Counted from the first letter of the stretch, positions 47,006 to 59,445 are shown. The stretch is 64,000 bases of DNA from Halichoerus grypus (GCF_964656455.1 NC_135722.1:109374234-109438233); one strand, 5' to 3'. Notes: generated by a model from the sequence alone, not told the origin. A program made the numbers and translations.

Positions 47006-48830
47006 GAGGCACCATGCAGACCCTAGAAACCATCGTGTTTCTAGTAGCATGCTATAGATCTTTTTAAATTAATGTTTTGTTCAAAGCATTCAGAATCACA
47101 TTCACCAATGAAAGGAGCTGGTGGAGGTAAAGCAAATGTGTTCAATGCAGAAAGACGTGGACAGGATGGAACCGAGTCTGATGAGATTTAGACTGGGATT
47201 CACTTGAGGTCCTACTGTTCTGGGGTTTAAAGATCTAAGTGCCCTGTGAATGTGAGGTGGAGTAGCAGAAGTACCTGCGAAAGGAAGGCTTCGCTGAGGA
47301 TAAGTTGACAGCAGTTAGTCCTAAGGGCTCCTTAAACATGTGATGTCTCGCATTTAGAAGCGATGTGATCCCCTTTCCAGCCACCAAGAAGAGAAGAAGG
47401 CCCAAGGAAAGCAAATTTCAGATCAACCTGTTTTTCATGACTAGAATTCCCTGAAGCACAAGAAGATGTAAGTAAGACCTGGGATATTTCTAAGGCCCCG
47501 TTCGGCTTCTGTCACTCAATAATCGGGTGGAGCCAGAAGTATACTAACTGACGTTCCTGATGATCCAGATCTCAGCCCAACACTGAAGGTCACTCTTTCC
47601 ATCCTCCATCATGGCGGGCTCGTTCCTTCCTTCCGGGGCTCTTATTGTAGATGCAATGAATGTAGAAGTCTCCACTTAAAAATCTCTCCCTTCCCCTCGA
47701 GTTATGTGTCCACCTGGGGGATGGCCCACCAGACGCATCCCCTAGGCGTCTGCTCTCTCTCACCCCAATAAGGATGAGGCCACTACTTGGATGGCCAGGG
47801 AAGGGAGGGTCTCTCTTTCTGTGTGATTCAGACAGCTCCGGGTATTCACAATTGATTTTAACCCCAAAGCTTTACGATTCTGGAACACGACTGACAGCGT
47901 GTGATTAGGAAGAAGCTGTAGTGGGAGGCTGGCGTGGCTCCAAGGGCAAACGCAATCATAAAACCAGTACAAGTAGGATCTACAAGTGAGTGAGCCCAAG
48001 AATGGAGAAAGCAGATATCTAGGGAGCTGCGGCTATGTGTTCATTCGATGACTGTTTCATTATGGAGCTGCGGGAACGTGTGTTTGTGAGCTGAGCCCCC
48101 ATCTCCAACCCCCAGCAGCTGGCTCAGAAATGGGGCCAATGAGGCTTCATAGTAGGAATGGCAAAATAAAGTCATTACCAAGGCCCCAGGCTCTGGCCCC
48201 AGCTTCTGCTGTTCCAGCAGGGGGACTTCAGAATGGGTGAAGGGTAGGGGTTTTACTCAGAAGGTGCTACGCTTTAGCTCAGGATCCCTCAACTACACAA
48301 CTTTCTCTCATTCATATTGTCATACGGTTTTCTATAATTTGCCAAAGTGAAACATTTTTGCAGGGAGGACCACTATTCCTATGAAACGCCTCTTCCCCTA
48401 CATCACAGCTCCCTTCTATCAAATTCCTTTAGAGTGGCTGTGGGTGATTTTGGAACCCCGCTAAGAGGAAGTTGAGTTAGGGACACATTTCATTAGGATT
48501 TAGTGAGATGGTTATTTATGTGGTTTTCAGTCACTTCTGTAAAGGGGTTGTTGGGAGCCAGATACAAGCTTGGCTTCTTACAATGCTCTTACCACCAAGT
48601 CATTTGAGGTTCTGACAAAAAGAGCCAGAGACCATATCTAAATATGGGTTTTTAAAACTTTACAATAATCCTAAAAATGTACATCATGTTATCAGGAGTG
48701 GGCTGTGAATAATAAAGAAATGTTTCCAAACTATGGGTACTAAAAAACATTTCAGTGAACCTTGCTAGAGGAAAGACTGAATTATTTATTTTCTATAGAA
48801 AATTATATTATAATACCATTATCAATAGCT
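47006..48830. other. Long block without recognised repeat or gene
   Basis: About 1.8 kb, moderately GC-rich around 47500-48250. No domain, exon pair or RNA gene recognised. Worth a conservation check as one of the larger repeat-poor blocks. Confidence 0.5.
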
Positions 48831-48840
48831 ATTCAATAAA

Positions 48841-48984
48841 TCTATTAATTTATTTATTATTATTTTTTTAAGTAGGCTCCATGCTTACCCCAACCCAGGG
48901 CTTGAACTCACAACCCTGAGATCAAGGCCTGAGTTGAAATCAAGAGTCTGACGCTTAACCTACTGAGCCACCCAGGCACCCCAA
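48841..48984 (-). mobile_element. Older, short-type tRNA-Lys SINE
   Basis: 'aagtaggctccatgcttacc' on the left and 'ctgagccacccaggcacccc' on the right. This shorter form lacks the long CT-rich body. Flanks attcaataaa and attcagtaaa look like a TSD. Confidence 0.88.
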
Positions 48985-49120
48985 TTATTCAGTAAATTTA
49001 AAGCCAAATAATGTATGAAAAATATTACAAATCTGTTGTCAGGTAGTTAATTAGTATGAAAATTACTTCATTGACTGGATTGTGATGTTTGCAGTCTTTA
49101 TAACCTTTATAGTTAATAAT

Positions 49121-49309
49121 TTTTTTTTATTTTATTTATTTGACAGAGAGAGACACAGCGAGAGAGGGAACACAAGCAGGGGGAGCGGGAGAGGGAGAAG
49201 CAGGCTTCCCGCGGAGCAGGGAGCCCGATGTGGGGCTCGATCCCAGGACCCTGGGATCATGACCCGAGCCGAAGGCAGACACCCAACGACTGAGCCACCC
49301 AGGCGCCCC
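49121..49309 (-). mobile_element. Carnivore SINE
   Basis: Clean minus-strand copy with TSD tatagttaataat at 49108-49120 and 49310-49322. Confidence 0.97.
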
Positions 49310-49693
49310 TATAGTTAATAATTTTTAATTTTACTTCCATGGTAAATAGTCAGTTCCATACTTTGTAAGACAAGGGTTGGATGGGAGCGGGCTGCCTCCA
49401 GACACGGCTAGAAACAAGCGTGGCTGGGCCATCGGTGAAACTAGCCATGAATCCAGTTTCCAGGAGCCGGGAAACACAGGAGTGGAGAAGAGTGGGAAAG
49501 GCCGTGGCTGGTACAGCAAGCCAGAGACCATGTGCCTCAGGGGAACCCACTGGACCCATTATTCAGACACAACAAGAAGGCAAACTTCACACCTCAACTT
49601 ACTTCATGACTCTATTTAGTGGAAGAAAATGTTACTGCTCATAACTTTGTTTTTACTGGTAAATAGGTGTCTTAGAACAATGGAAAGCATAAC

Positions 49694-49890
49694 TTTTTAA
49701 AGATTTATTTATTTATTTATTTTAGAGAGAGGCACGGGTGTGGGGGGAGGGGCAGAGGGAGAGAGAATCTCAAGCAACTCTTGGCTGAGCGCAGAGCCCA
49801 ACGCAGGGCCAGAGCTCACGACCCTGAGATCAGCACCTGAGCTGAAACCAAGAATCAGACGTGTAACCGACTGCACCACCCAGGTGCTCC
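49694..49890 (-). mobile_element. Carnivore SINE
   Basis: Diverged minus-strand copy. TSD ggaaagcataac (49682-49693) and ggaaagtataac (49891-49902), one mismatch. Confidence 0.95.
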
Positions 49891-49902
49891 GGAAAGTATA
49901 AC

Positions 49903-50365
49903 GTTTTAAAGGCCAAACACTTCAACAACTTTTTAAGAATGAGTAAAATGAGGTCTAAAGTGTTCAAACTATCATTCTAAGGTTACTGGGGGCAGAACAA
50001 CTAACTTCTTCTGTGAATACATATGTACCCTCTAAAAACAGATGTTTTATGAAAACTGGGAAATTAATTTATACGGGTGAAAGCACTTCATATGAATCAA
50101 GGGACTTAAGACAAAGCAAGAAGACACGGTAGCGGTTGATTATCAAATGGATGCAAAGAGCTTCCCAAGAGAACATCGTCTAATATTCTGGGCACCTAAT
50201 ATGTATCATGAGGAATTATACATCTTAAGGAAGATGAGCTAAGACCCAAGCAAGCCCTAAAAAAACAAAACACCAAAATAATTTTAAGGATTCAAAGTAG
50301 TTAAATAATCAGAGATTATATCAGATATTCAGCCCAATCTGCTTTAACTCCAGTGAAGCAAAATG
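49903..50365. other. No gene or recognised repeat
   Basis: Unassigned sequence between two minus-strand SINEs. Confidence 0.45.
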
Positions 50366-50380
50366 CTCATCTACACTTTT

Positions 50381-50558
50381 TTAAGATAGTATTTATTTAT
50401 TTGAAAGAGAGAGAGATAGAGCATGAGCGGGGGAAAGAGCAGAGGGAGGGTGAGAAGGACAAGCAGACCCTGCGCTGAGCACGAAGCCCAACACGGGGCT
50501 CGATATCAAGACCTGAGCCGAAACCAGGAATCAACCAACTGAGCCATCCAGGCGCCCA
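50381..50558 (-). mobile_element. Carnivore SINE
   Basis: Minus-strand copy. TSD ctcatctacactttt (50366-50380) and ctcatctatattttt (50559-50573), two mismatches. Confidence 0.94.
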
Positions 50559-50814
50559 CTCATCTATATTTTTAAAAGTCATTCAGTATTTCACTTGAAT
50601 GGCAGCTACACACAGGCATGACGTCAATATGCAATGTAAAATCTGGGGAATTTCTGTGCATCAATGCAGGTGAATCTTCACAATTCATGGATTAACTCAC
50701 AGTTGACCCGATACCCATCGACAGCAGCCGAAAATGTTCAGATCAAGCGTTCAGTGCTTTTTCTCCATTACTCATCCGAATCATCAGCCTGAGCCAGAGA
50801 ACTGTAGTTTTATT

Positions 50815-50985
50815 TATTGATTAACTTCTACATTGTATATTCACAATCTCATATAATTTCTGCCAGGTATTATTTTCCCAATTTTACAGATGAGAACACA
50901 GGCTGCTGAGGATTAAGGCCAAGGTCACCGAGCTGCTACCCAACAGGGCTAGGGTTCAAGGTGCTGCTTTCTCTTCACCCAAACC
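50815..50985 (+). mobile_element. MIR
   Basis: 'ttcacaatctcatataattt', 'cccaattttacagatgagaa', 'gccaaggtcaccgagctgct' follow the MIR consensus. Confidence 0.82.
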
Positions 50986-51543
50986 TACCTTTTATAGCCG
51001 CAATGCTAGGACAGCTGCCACCCTCCCCGCCCCCACCCCGCCTCAAAGGGAGGAGTCAGTAGAAAGGCCGGGCTGAGTCTGGGTTTGGCTCCTCATAGAC
51101 ACCAGAAGTGCCTGTCACAGAATCATCACGACAAGGGAAGAAGGAGTCAACTGAGTGGAGCGGACAGCATCCTCCTCACGGACAAGAATGACCCCAAACT
51201 GCGTCACATTCATGCAGATAACCTGAGTCAAACATTCCTGTACCAATGCAAGTCCAGACGGGCACGCTGGTCCTGGACCAGGTCAGTGACACTGTGTAGA
51301 CGCTCCCAAACCCCATTCCCTGATCCTGGTATTTCTCCTGAAACTTAAACTCTTTTTTTAAATTGCCTTCCAGATGTTTTCGTCAGAACATCCAAAGCAA
51401 CAATCTTTAACAGGATCTATTAATTCATCCTTTCAGTCTATAAACATTGTTTTTGGTCCAGGACATACACACCTGTGAATGCCTCATTATATTGAAGTAG
51501 CCATGCACTAAACATGCAAACAACCATAAATATGATGTTTATA
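50986..51543. other. No gene; C-rich quadruplex motif
   Basis: Unassigned sequence carrying a C-rich patch at 51021-51042. A short open frame (51085-51348) has no recognisable domain. Confidence 0.5.
51021..51042 (-). other. Short-loop G-quadruplex motif on minus strand
   Basis: Plus strand reads CCC-T-CCCC-G-CCCCC-A-CCCC-G-CC, so the minus strand has four G tracts of at least 3 joined by single-base loops. Single-base loops are known to favour very stable quadruplexes. It also contains GGGGCGG-like GC-box text. Confidence 0.75.
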
Positions 51544-51560
51544 AAAATATCGAGTCCCTT

Positions 51561-51757
51561 GGGCGCCTGGGTGGCTCAGTTGGTTAAGCGACTGCCTTCG
51601 GCTCAGGTCATGATCCTGGAGTCCCTGGATCGAGTCCCGCATCGGGCTCCCTGCTCGGCAGGGAGTCTGCTTCTCCCTCTGACCCTCCCCCCTCTCATGT
51701 GCTCGCTCTCTCTCATTCTCTCTCTCTCAAATAAATAAAAATCTTTAAAAAAAAAAA
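51561..51757 (+). mobile_element. Carnivore SINE, young-looking subtype
   Basis: Same subtype as 45790 and 60877. TSD aaaatatcgagtccctt (51544-51560) and aaaatatcgagtctctt (51758-51774), one mismatch. Confidence 0.97.
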
Positions 51758-51859
51758 AAAATATCGAGTCTCTTAAAAAGTGGCCTTAATCATGACGTTC
51801 CTACTTAAATGGTTAAATATATGTGCATTCCTTTATATATATTTCACATTCCACTGTCA

Positions 51860-52445
51860 CATCTGGCTCTTCCCTCTTGGAGCAAATGGTATCATACAAA
51901 AATGTTCCTGATGTCGTCTCTCATCCCCCATGTTCTTTTATAATCATGTCACACCCCTTGAGTAGGGAGTAGAATTCCCTTCTCCTTGAATAAGGTAGGT
52001 TATGTTTGTAACTCACTTAGAATGCAGCAAAAGTGACACTCGGTGAGATCTTAGGGCTTGGTTAGAAAAGGTGACACAGCTTCTATTTAACTCAGTAAAG
52101 GCCTCGTGTTGGAGTCCTGAGCCCCCAGGTGAGCAGCAAACTTCCCTGAAGCTGTCATTCCATAAGCAGCCCCCAAAACCTGTGTAAACAGACAGATTGA
52201 GTCTCTAAGGCTGCAGGGGTGGTGTGTGGAGAGAGAGAGAGAGAGACAAAGGGAGACAAATAAATGGACAGAAAAGCTCACTGTGAACAACAATCAAAAA
52301 CGGCCACATTCTGAATGCAGTCTGATGAGAAACCCCAAACCAGAAACACCTAACCAAGCCCTCCTCAAATTCCTGGCTCATATAAACTATGTCCATGAGT
52401 CAATAAGTTGGGGGTAATTTATGCTGCAACAGTAGTAAGCAGAAT
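51860..52445 (+). repeat. Old LTR-like repeat (MaLR-like, uncertain)
   Basis: 'taactcacttagaatgcagc', 'aaaagtgacactcggtgaga' and the end 'ataagttgggggtaatttat' plus 'gctgcaacagtagtaagcag' resemble the end of a common old LTR or LTR-like repeat. A GA-rich microsatellite lies at 52229-52245. Family uncertain. Confidence 0.45.
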
Positions 52446-52683
52446 GCCTGGTTACTGATTACTAGTGATGCCTGCTAGTTAGCCTAGTACTTCTGTGAAG
52501 GGATTTTTCAGGTAGTATCCAACTTCCTAAGCCATTGACTTTAACTCGGGGAACTTACCTTGGGCCATTCTGACAGAATCAGCTGAGCCCTTAGAAGAGA
52601 CCAGAAAGACTGGGAGTGGAGCATATTCTCCTATGGGCCTGAAATAACAAACAACCCTGTTGTGGACAGCCTACATAAAAGCT

Positions 52684-52775
52684 GCAGGAGGGCTCTGCGC
52701 TCAGCTGGGAGTCTGCTTGAGGATTCTCTCCCTCTGCCTTCCTCCCTAAAATAAATAAACCTTTAAAAAAATGAG
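52684..52775 (+). mobile_element. Carnivore SINE, 3' part only
   Basis: 'ctcagctgggagtctgcttg', 'attctctccctctgccttcc' and tail 'aaaataaataaacctttaaa'; the tRNA head is missing. Confidence 0.8.
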
Positions 52776-52790
52776 TGTGTGTGGGGGTTG

Positions 52791-52887
52791 GGGCACCTGG
52801 CTGGCTCAGTGAGTAGAGCATGAGACTCCTGATCTTAGGGTCATGAGTTCCAGCCCCACCTTGGGTATAGAGCTTACTTAAAAAAAT
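52791..52887 (+). mobile_element. Short-type tRNA-Lys SINE
   Basis: 'ggggcacctggctggctcag', 'gggtcatgagttccagccc', 'gggtatagagcttacttaaa'. The short form without a CT-rich body, lying directly downstream of the SINE fragment at 52684. Confidence 0.88.
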
Positions 52888-54373
52888 GTTAAGTCTTCTG
52901 ATCCATAAACATGTTTTTGTTGTTGTTGTTTTTAAGTAAGCACGTGTGGTTTTAAACCACCAAGATTGTGGTCATTTTTCACATGGTGATAAGAAATGAA
53001 TATAGAAAGCAAGAATAAGATTAGTGAACAAATTTCATGCCATGAAGTTCTACAGAGGTAGACCAGAAACTTGGATCTACGCTTCCAAGAATGGTGCAGG
53101 GTATTAACAGGGTTAGAAAGACCAGATATGAGACCTGGAAGATCCATAAACCTTTTAAAAAATCATGGAAAATCCTATTATTCTGACTTGAGTTGCAAGG
53201 AGAAGGTGAAGTGTCACCCTGTACTAGGATCTTACTTCAGGGAGTCCCTCAAAGCTGGGTCTCCAGACTTATTCTCAGCTTCTTGCCTGTCCTCTGTGTC
53301 AATCCTCTGCTTTGGATTTGGCCTCAGCTCTGTGGTTACCCCCCGCCCCCTACCTTCATTTCCTTCCCAGACAGGAAGGCCAGGATAGCTAAGGTCTCTG
53401 ACTTGGTCCTTTATCCCCTCCTTGATAGAACCACCACTTTCTAAGAACGCATACTGTGTGAACATGAGAGGAACGAATGACAGCCCTAAGGCCATTCAGC
53501 ACCAGTGTGCACAGGTGTCCAGACACTTCCCTGTGGGGCCAGAGTCCGAGTCAGGATGCAAAGGGTCCCTCTGCTCCGTCCCCGAGCCTTCTTGAAATTT
53601 GTTTTGCTTCATGTGAAATTGGGCAGTCATTCATTTTATGTTGGGATCAAACAGCTTCTTTAGAAACTGAACAGGTGCTATACTATAAGCCAGTGAAATC
53701 CATCCCATGAATTGTGGTAATAGACAAGCTGCAGTGTCATTCCAAAACCAGTAATATGATAAGGCTTTCAGAGAAATCAGCTTATGCTTCTCTCCCTGAG
53801 CTAGATGAAGTGGGGATAGGTAGAAGAAATTAGTCTGCACCTTTCCTACTCCCACCAGACTAGAGATTGCCTCCATGCCTGGGAACAGATTGGATATTAG
53901 GGTCAAAGTAGCCCAGTAGCTTGTGTATTTTAGAGGAATGTACATTTATTGAAATATATACTTTTTTTAAAAAGTTTATCTTTTAGGTCAGAAAAAAAAA
54001 TCCTTGGGCAGAGCCCAGGTCAGGGTACATTGCCATGGGCAACAATGTTTATATTTTGGCAACAGTTATACACTTTATATTTTAAATGCCTGTTTCCACC
54101 TCAGTAAGGTGTTTCCAGGGCAGACACTTCATGGATCTCCTCTGAATTATTTTCAGTCATCTTTAGGGGCAGAGAAGCCTCAATTGGCTAAAAGTAATTC
54201 AAGTCGCATATTTTAATTTATTTAAGTATATAGCAGAAAATTAAGATGTATCATTGCTGTGCTAAACTCTCGGAACCAGTCCTGGTCCACGCGTGTACAG
54301 CCTAATGGAAAAGGCAGCCAGAAATGCCAATATGGTAAATGCCTTTAGGTGCTGTTTCCCTTCCGTTCATACA
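52888..54373. other. No gene or recognised repeat
   Basis: About 1.5 kb unassigned. Overlapping frames of 70-105 codons at 53071-53945 on both strands show no recognisable domain. An A-run lies near 53993. Confidence 0.5.
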
Positions 54374-54515
54374 TATCAGAATCACCTGGAGAGCTTTCAA
54401 GCAAGACTCTTACTCTGTCCCTACTCATAAAGAGTTGGTCTGGGGTGGGAGGCAGGTATTAGTTCCCCAGATGCCTTCAATGTATATCCAGAGTTGAAAT
54501 CCACTGTCTAAAAAT
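54374..54515 (+). mobile_element. MER5A-like hAT-Charlie DNA transposon fossil
   Basis: 'tatcagaatcacctggagag', 'gagttggtctggggtgggag', 'gagttgaaatccactg' match the MER5A outline of about 150 bases. Non-autonomous and ancient. Confidence 0.75.
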
Positions 54516-54708
54516 CCTTTAATTTGCCAGGTACTCTAATAATAATTTGCTAACTCTGCCTGTGGAAGGGAGGTCATCAAAATGTAGGTAGCACTTGAGC
54601 TTAAATTTAAAGAATGCATAGAACTTCTCCAAGTAAGGAGGAGGGTAGAGGAGGTTGGGAGGGCTTTTAGGGCAGAATTTGCCTGCTGGGCAAAATCCTG
54701 TTGATGCT

Positions 54709-54890
54709 GAGTTTTTTTTTTTTTTTTTTTATATTTATTCATTTGTTTTAGAGAGAAAGGTGGGGAGGGGCAGAGGGAGAGAGAGAATCTTCAAGCAGAC
54801 TCCCAGGTCAGTGTGGAGCCCAACTCCACGACCCTGAGATCATGACATGAGCTGAAATCAAGAGCCAGATGCTTAACCCACCAGGTGCCC
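54709..54890 (-). mobile_element. Carnivore SINE with internal head deletion
   Basis: T-run then body; the head end reads 'gatgcttaacccaccaggtg', lacking the usual actgagcca. An exact TSD, cctgttgatgct, lies at 54697-54708 and 54891-54902. Confidence 0.93.
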
Positions 54891-54902
54891 CCTGTTGATG
54901 CT

Positions 54903-55662
54903 TACTTTTAACTACCTTCCTAACTTATCCTGGTCTATTCATTTCTACTGTCACCACCCTAATGCAAATCCTTGTTAGACATGCCTTGCGTGAATCTACC
55001 AATTTCCTGGCTTTTTTTTTTTTTTTTTTAGCATAAACACTCTTTTATCTTCAAACATATGCATCCCACTGCAGAGAAAAAGATTCTCTTACAGCACAAA
55101 TCAGTTGCATTGCCCTGATTCAAACCTTTCAATGACTTCGTTTTGCTCTTAAAATCCAAAATTTTTAACATAGCAGATAAGACCCAATGTTACTTAGTCT
55201 TGGACTTCCTTCAGCCTCCCCTTAGGGGTCCTGGTCTACCCTGTCCTTTGTGCACTACCAGTCCTTTTCATGCAGCTCTGCTTCAGTCTCTGTGCAAACC
55301 ATGCTTTCTCCTTTCTCAGGGTCTTTGTGGAGATGATGAATCTTCAAAGAATTCTATCCCCACATTACTTCTCAGGCCACTCTGTGACTTAGAAAACTCT
55401 ACAATGCTTAGTCCTTTGCTCAAATATCCCTTCCACATAGAAGATTCCCCAGATGTCCTCTCCCAGCCTAGGTAGGGGTCCTTGTTACATGCCCCCAAAG
55501 CTACAACTCCTCTCCTTTGTAACACGAATCTTCACGCACCATACGCATCTCTCCTGATAGACTCTATGGTTTACAGTCCCTTCCTGTATTATTGGCATTT
55601 TGTCCACTCTGGCATTTGGTAAATTATTGGCAAATGATGGTTGAATAAACTGAATGAACAAT
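54903..55662 (+). mobile_element. L2, body to 3' end
   Basis: 'attgccctgattcaaacctt', 'caatgacttcgttttgctct', 'tgctcaaatatcccttcc', 'tttggtaaattattggcaaa', 'gatggttgaataaactgaat' follow L2 to its 3' terminus. An 18-base T run at 55012-55029 interrupts it. No coding capacity. Confidence 0.72.
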
Positions 55663-55663
55663 A

Positions 55664-55685
55664 CCCCCCCCCACACACACACACA
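55664..55685 (+). repeat. C-run and (CA)n at L2 3' end
   Basis: Nine Cs followed by about seven CA units. Confidence 0.9.
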
Positions 55686-55984
55686 AAGATAATCTAACCT
55701 ATGTTTTCCCTCTAAGAGTTTTTATTTCCATAGGCACTCAAAATCTGGAGCATGAGTTATAACTCATTTGGGGTGAAACTTGACCTCTCTGTATGGCCCT
55801 CGATATCTTTCCTCTCTGCTCTCTCTCTCCCCTTCTCTTTCTTATCTTTCGTCAGAAGTTTAGCGTTTTGTATGGGGATCTGCATTTAAACAGAGTAACA
55901 AATAAATAACCATTATTAACAAATATAATATTACCTTAATATACTTACACATTGATTACAATGATGAAAAGAGAAGCAAAGCTG

Positions 55985-56170
55985 AGTAATATGTTCTGAG
56001 CAGATGCAATATGTTTAGTATATGTAGTCAATCACTTAATTCTCTTCCCATTCATAATAATGTGCCCATTTTTCAGATGAAGCAACAGAGACTAGAGAAA
56101 CATTACTTCCTAAAGATCTTACAACTAGTGATAAAACTACCAGGCTAATGACCAGTGTCTATGTAACTCC
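55985..56170 (+). mobile_element. MIR
   Basis: 'tagtcaatcacttaattctc', 'gtgcccatttttcagatgaa', 'gcaacagagactagagaaac' follow the MIR 3' half. Confidence 0.72.
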
Positions 56171-57785
56171 CAATCCCTTGCTGTCCCTCCTAATCCAATC
56201 AGATCTGTAACCATTGGAAATGATTTGAACCACCTACATGAGAAGCTAGCTGAAGTATCTAAATTTTATATAGCTTCTTACATTGTAGATTTCAGGTGTC
56301 TACATTACGTTTCACTTAATTATGTCCACAAGGATAAAAGATTACGCACATTACCAATTCCTGTCTCTTGTCTCATAACCTTTTTAAAATTGCATTCATT
56401 CATCCATTCAATAAACGTCTGGTACTGGGAATATAATTCTGAATTGCTTTCAGAAAATTAATATTATTAATCATAAAGACATTTTCTTAAGATTCTCAGT
56501 TCGGTTATACTTCATTTCTTTCTAAGCTTTGGAATTGAATTCCGTGACACACTATCTCGAATACAGTTGGTAATTCTTGTGTTGCAAATGGAACGAAAAA
56601 GGCCTGGCAGGCATCTGGGCTATGGGGACGGAGAAGTGAACTTGCAAAGTGTACCAGACTCACAAAACACACAGACTGCCAGACCACATCATGATGGCCA
56701 TCACAGGCTCAGTGCAAACTCTTTTAATACCTGTTCAGTCAAATCCATATGGTCCAAGATAAGATCACAGACAAACTGATCTAACGTTAAGTCCTTGCAG
56801 ATCCATACATTTTAAAGATAAGACCAGTAAATGTTCCAGAGACATTGTGGTTTATCATTTCCTATCAATCTCTGCCAAGACCATGCTATGACTAACTCCA
56901 GCCCACCTGTCCCCTCTCTCCTACCCCTGCCTGTAAGCCTTATAAGTGGATTTAATTATTAGTTCATTCTTAATAATTGGACTGCTTATTATTTCTTATC
57001 ATGACAAGGTCTTATCTAGAAAGGAAGGACTGCAAAGACAAAGATCTTTAAAGACAATATTTAACTAGACAATCCTATCTAACATTACAATGTTCATTAT
57101 TGTTGAGACCTAACCTGCAAAGGGAGTCACCTGTGTGAACCTGCAAAATTGCTTAAGCAAGCAAAATACTTATTTCTTCGGGGCAGCTCTTGGCAATATA
57201 GCTGAAGAGTGGGTCTTGACAAAGGAGAAATGGAAGTCAAATCCCTGAAAGTGCTATCTAAAAAAAAAAAGTGCTAGAAAGTGCTATCTAAGAAAAGAGA
57301 CTACCAGCAGGGGGACAAAGGAAGCGAAGAAGCTGGAAGTTCAAGATGAGTCAGGGAAAGTAGTTCAAGTCAGAAACTGTGAATGATTTGATCATTTTAA
57401 AACTTGCTTATGGACATCCGTTAGCCATGAAGCAGCCTGACTAGAAACAAGAAAACTGGACCAAGTATAGGAAGTAAATGCGTTCAGATGTTTTATAGCA
57501 TGGAGCACAGAATGGGAAACCTGGAAAGAAGAGAGAAAAAAAAATGCAATTCCCTGAAGTTCCTGCTTTGGGCCTGGCACCACTTTCCAGGCTAAAGTGC
57601 AAGGATGCGAAATCCATTCACAACCGAGCAGTCTCGCTGAGCTCAGGAGACAGAAGTGAGAGTGAGGGCCCCTGGAGGGACTCCAGTTTATGGGGCAGAG
57701 CACCAGAGAACAAGGAACTGTGCAGGAAAAACAATTCCAGAATCCTCACAGGATGTCCCTTGAATGTTTAGCCAAACACTAAAAT
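56171..57785. other. No gene; short direct repeat
   Basis: About 1.6 kb unassigned. GAAAGTGCTATCTAA is repeated at 57247-57261 and 57277-57291 around an A-run. No coding region is recognised. Confidence 0.5.
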
Positions 57786-58214
57786 ACATATGCTTAAGGC
57801 AGAACTCCATGAGGACTTGAAAGAAAAAAGGACCAGGAAAAGAAATAAAAGGAGATTTAAGATACTCTGGGAATTTGTACAAGTTGGGGAGGCATTCGAG
57901 TTCCAAACAGTCAGAGAAAAGTGGCTTCATTGCACAATTCAAGCATGTAGTAAAACATCAAATGCCCCCATGGGAGAAGAGCTCATCTAGATTTACAGCA
58001 ATTGGTATTATAGACCCATCCTACCCAAGGTTAAAAACAGCCTCAAAAAGATCAAGCTTATCTGCAAATAAATAATTTGCCTACCTAGACCAAAGCCAAC
58101 ACTCTGCTAATAATACAAAAGAATCCAAAAATAGAAGTAAAGCATCTTTTAAAAATGCATTACAATATAGCAAGGTAAATATATTTGAAATAAGTGAAAA
58201 AAATTAGTTATCTT
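57786..58214 (+). mobile_element. Possible L1M non-coding or 5' region
   Basis: 'aaataatttgcctacctaga' followed by 'aaagccaacactctgctaat' resembles old L1M leader sequence. Diverged, tentative, start unclear. Confidence 0.35.
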
Positions 58215-59445
58215 TACATTTAAAAAAATGAATTCATACCTCACACCATATAGAAAAAGTAATGCAAAATGGGTCAAAGATCTAAATGTAAAACTTAAAA
58301 TAAAATTTAAATTTGATTATTAGGTAAAGTTATTAAAATTCTAGAACCAGCATAGGAGAAATCTTTGTGGCTAGGGCTAAGCAAAGATTTCTAAGCTATA
58401 ACAGCACAATCATGATCCAGAAGAGAAAACAACTGATAAATTTTGATTCATTCTAATTAGGAATTTTTGCTCTTCAAGGACACTACTGAGGAAATGAATA
58501 AACAAGTCAGAGACTGAGAGAAAATATTTGCAAATCACATATCTGATAAAACATTTGTATCCAGAATACATAAATAGTTCTTAAGACTCAGTAATTAAAA
58601 ATAAATAATCCATTAAAACTGTGTAAAAGATAAGAAAATCACTTCACCAAAGAGTATATATAGATTGCAAATAAGCAAAGGAAAACCTGTGCACCATGAC
58701 TAATCATTAGGGAAATGCAAATTAGAGCCAAAAAATGAGATAAGAGCACCACACAACTATCATTCTGAGAGCCTGAAATTAAAAAGTCTGATCACACCAA
58801 GTGTTGTCACAAACGTGGAACGGCTCTTGTACACCACCACTTGGAATATTAATTACACAACCACTTTGGAAAACAGTCTGTCGGTTTCTTGTAAACTTGA
58901 ACATAACAGCTGGTGCACCGGGGTCCCGTGCGAATGTGTGCCCGACCCGCTTCAAGAGATTTATCTGAGATAAATGAAAGCATATGCCCACACAAAGACC
59001 TGCACACGGATTTTCACAGCAGCTTTATTTGTAATAACCAAACACTAAAAACAACCTGGCAAAATTGGACAAACTAGTCAAATATAAAAAAGAAATCAAC
59101 TGTTGTTCATGCTTCAGTATGGATGAATCACAAAGTAATTATGGTCAGTGAAAGAAGGCGGACAAAAAAATAGTGCGTTCTGTATGATAAAGTTTATAGA
59201 AAAATAATAGAAAACGCAAACTATTCTGTAGTTACAGAAAATAGATCACTGTTTGCCTGGTCATTGGAGGAGAGGAAGGGTTCACAAGGGACACCGCCTT
59301 GGGGCTGATAGATAGGCTCATCATCTTGGTTCTGGTGAAGGTTCACAGACGTGTATATATTTAACATTTATCCAATTGTACACTTTCAATACGTGTACTG
59401 TTTTACATTCTAATCAGACCTCAATAAAACCATTAAAAATAGATC
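58215..59445 (+). mobile_element. Old L1M: ORF2 C-terminus and 3'UTR
   Basis: 'aatgcaaaatgggtcaaaga', 'ctgataaaacatttgtatcc', 'taatcattagggaaatgcaa', 'ccactttggaaaacagtctg', then 3'UTR and the end 'cctcaataaaaccattaaaa'. Indels throughout; no protein can be read. Confidence 0.8.

Noticed and set aside
53071..53945. Overlapping frames of 77-105 codons as a possible exon cluster
   Set aside because: They lie in several frames and on both strands without consistent splice sites or domain homology.
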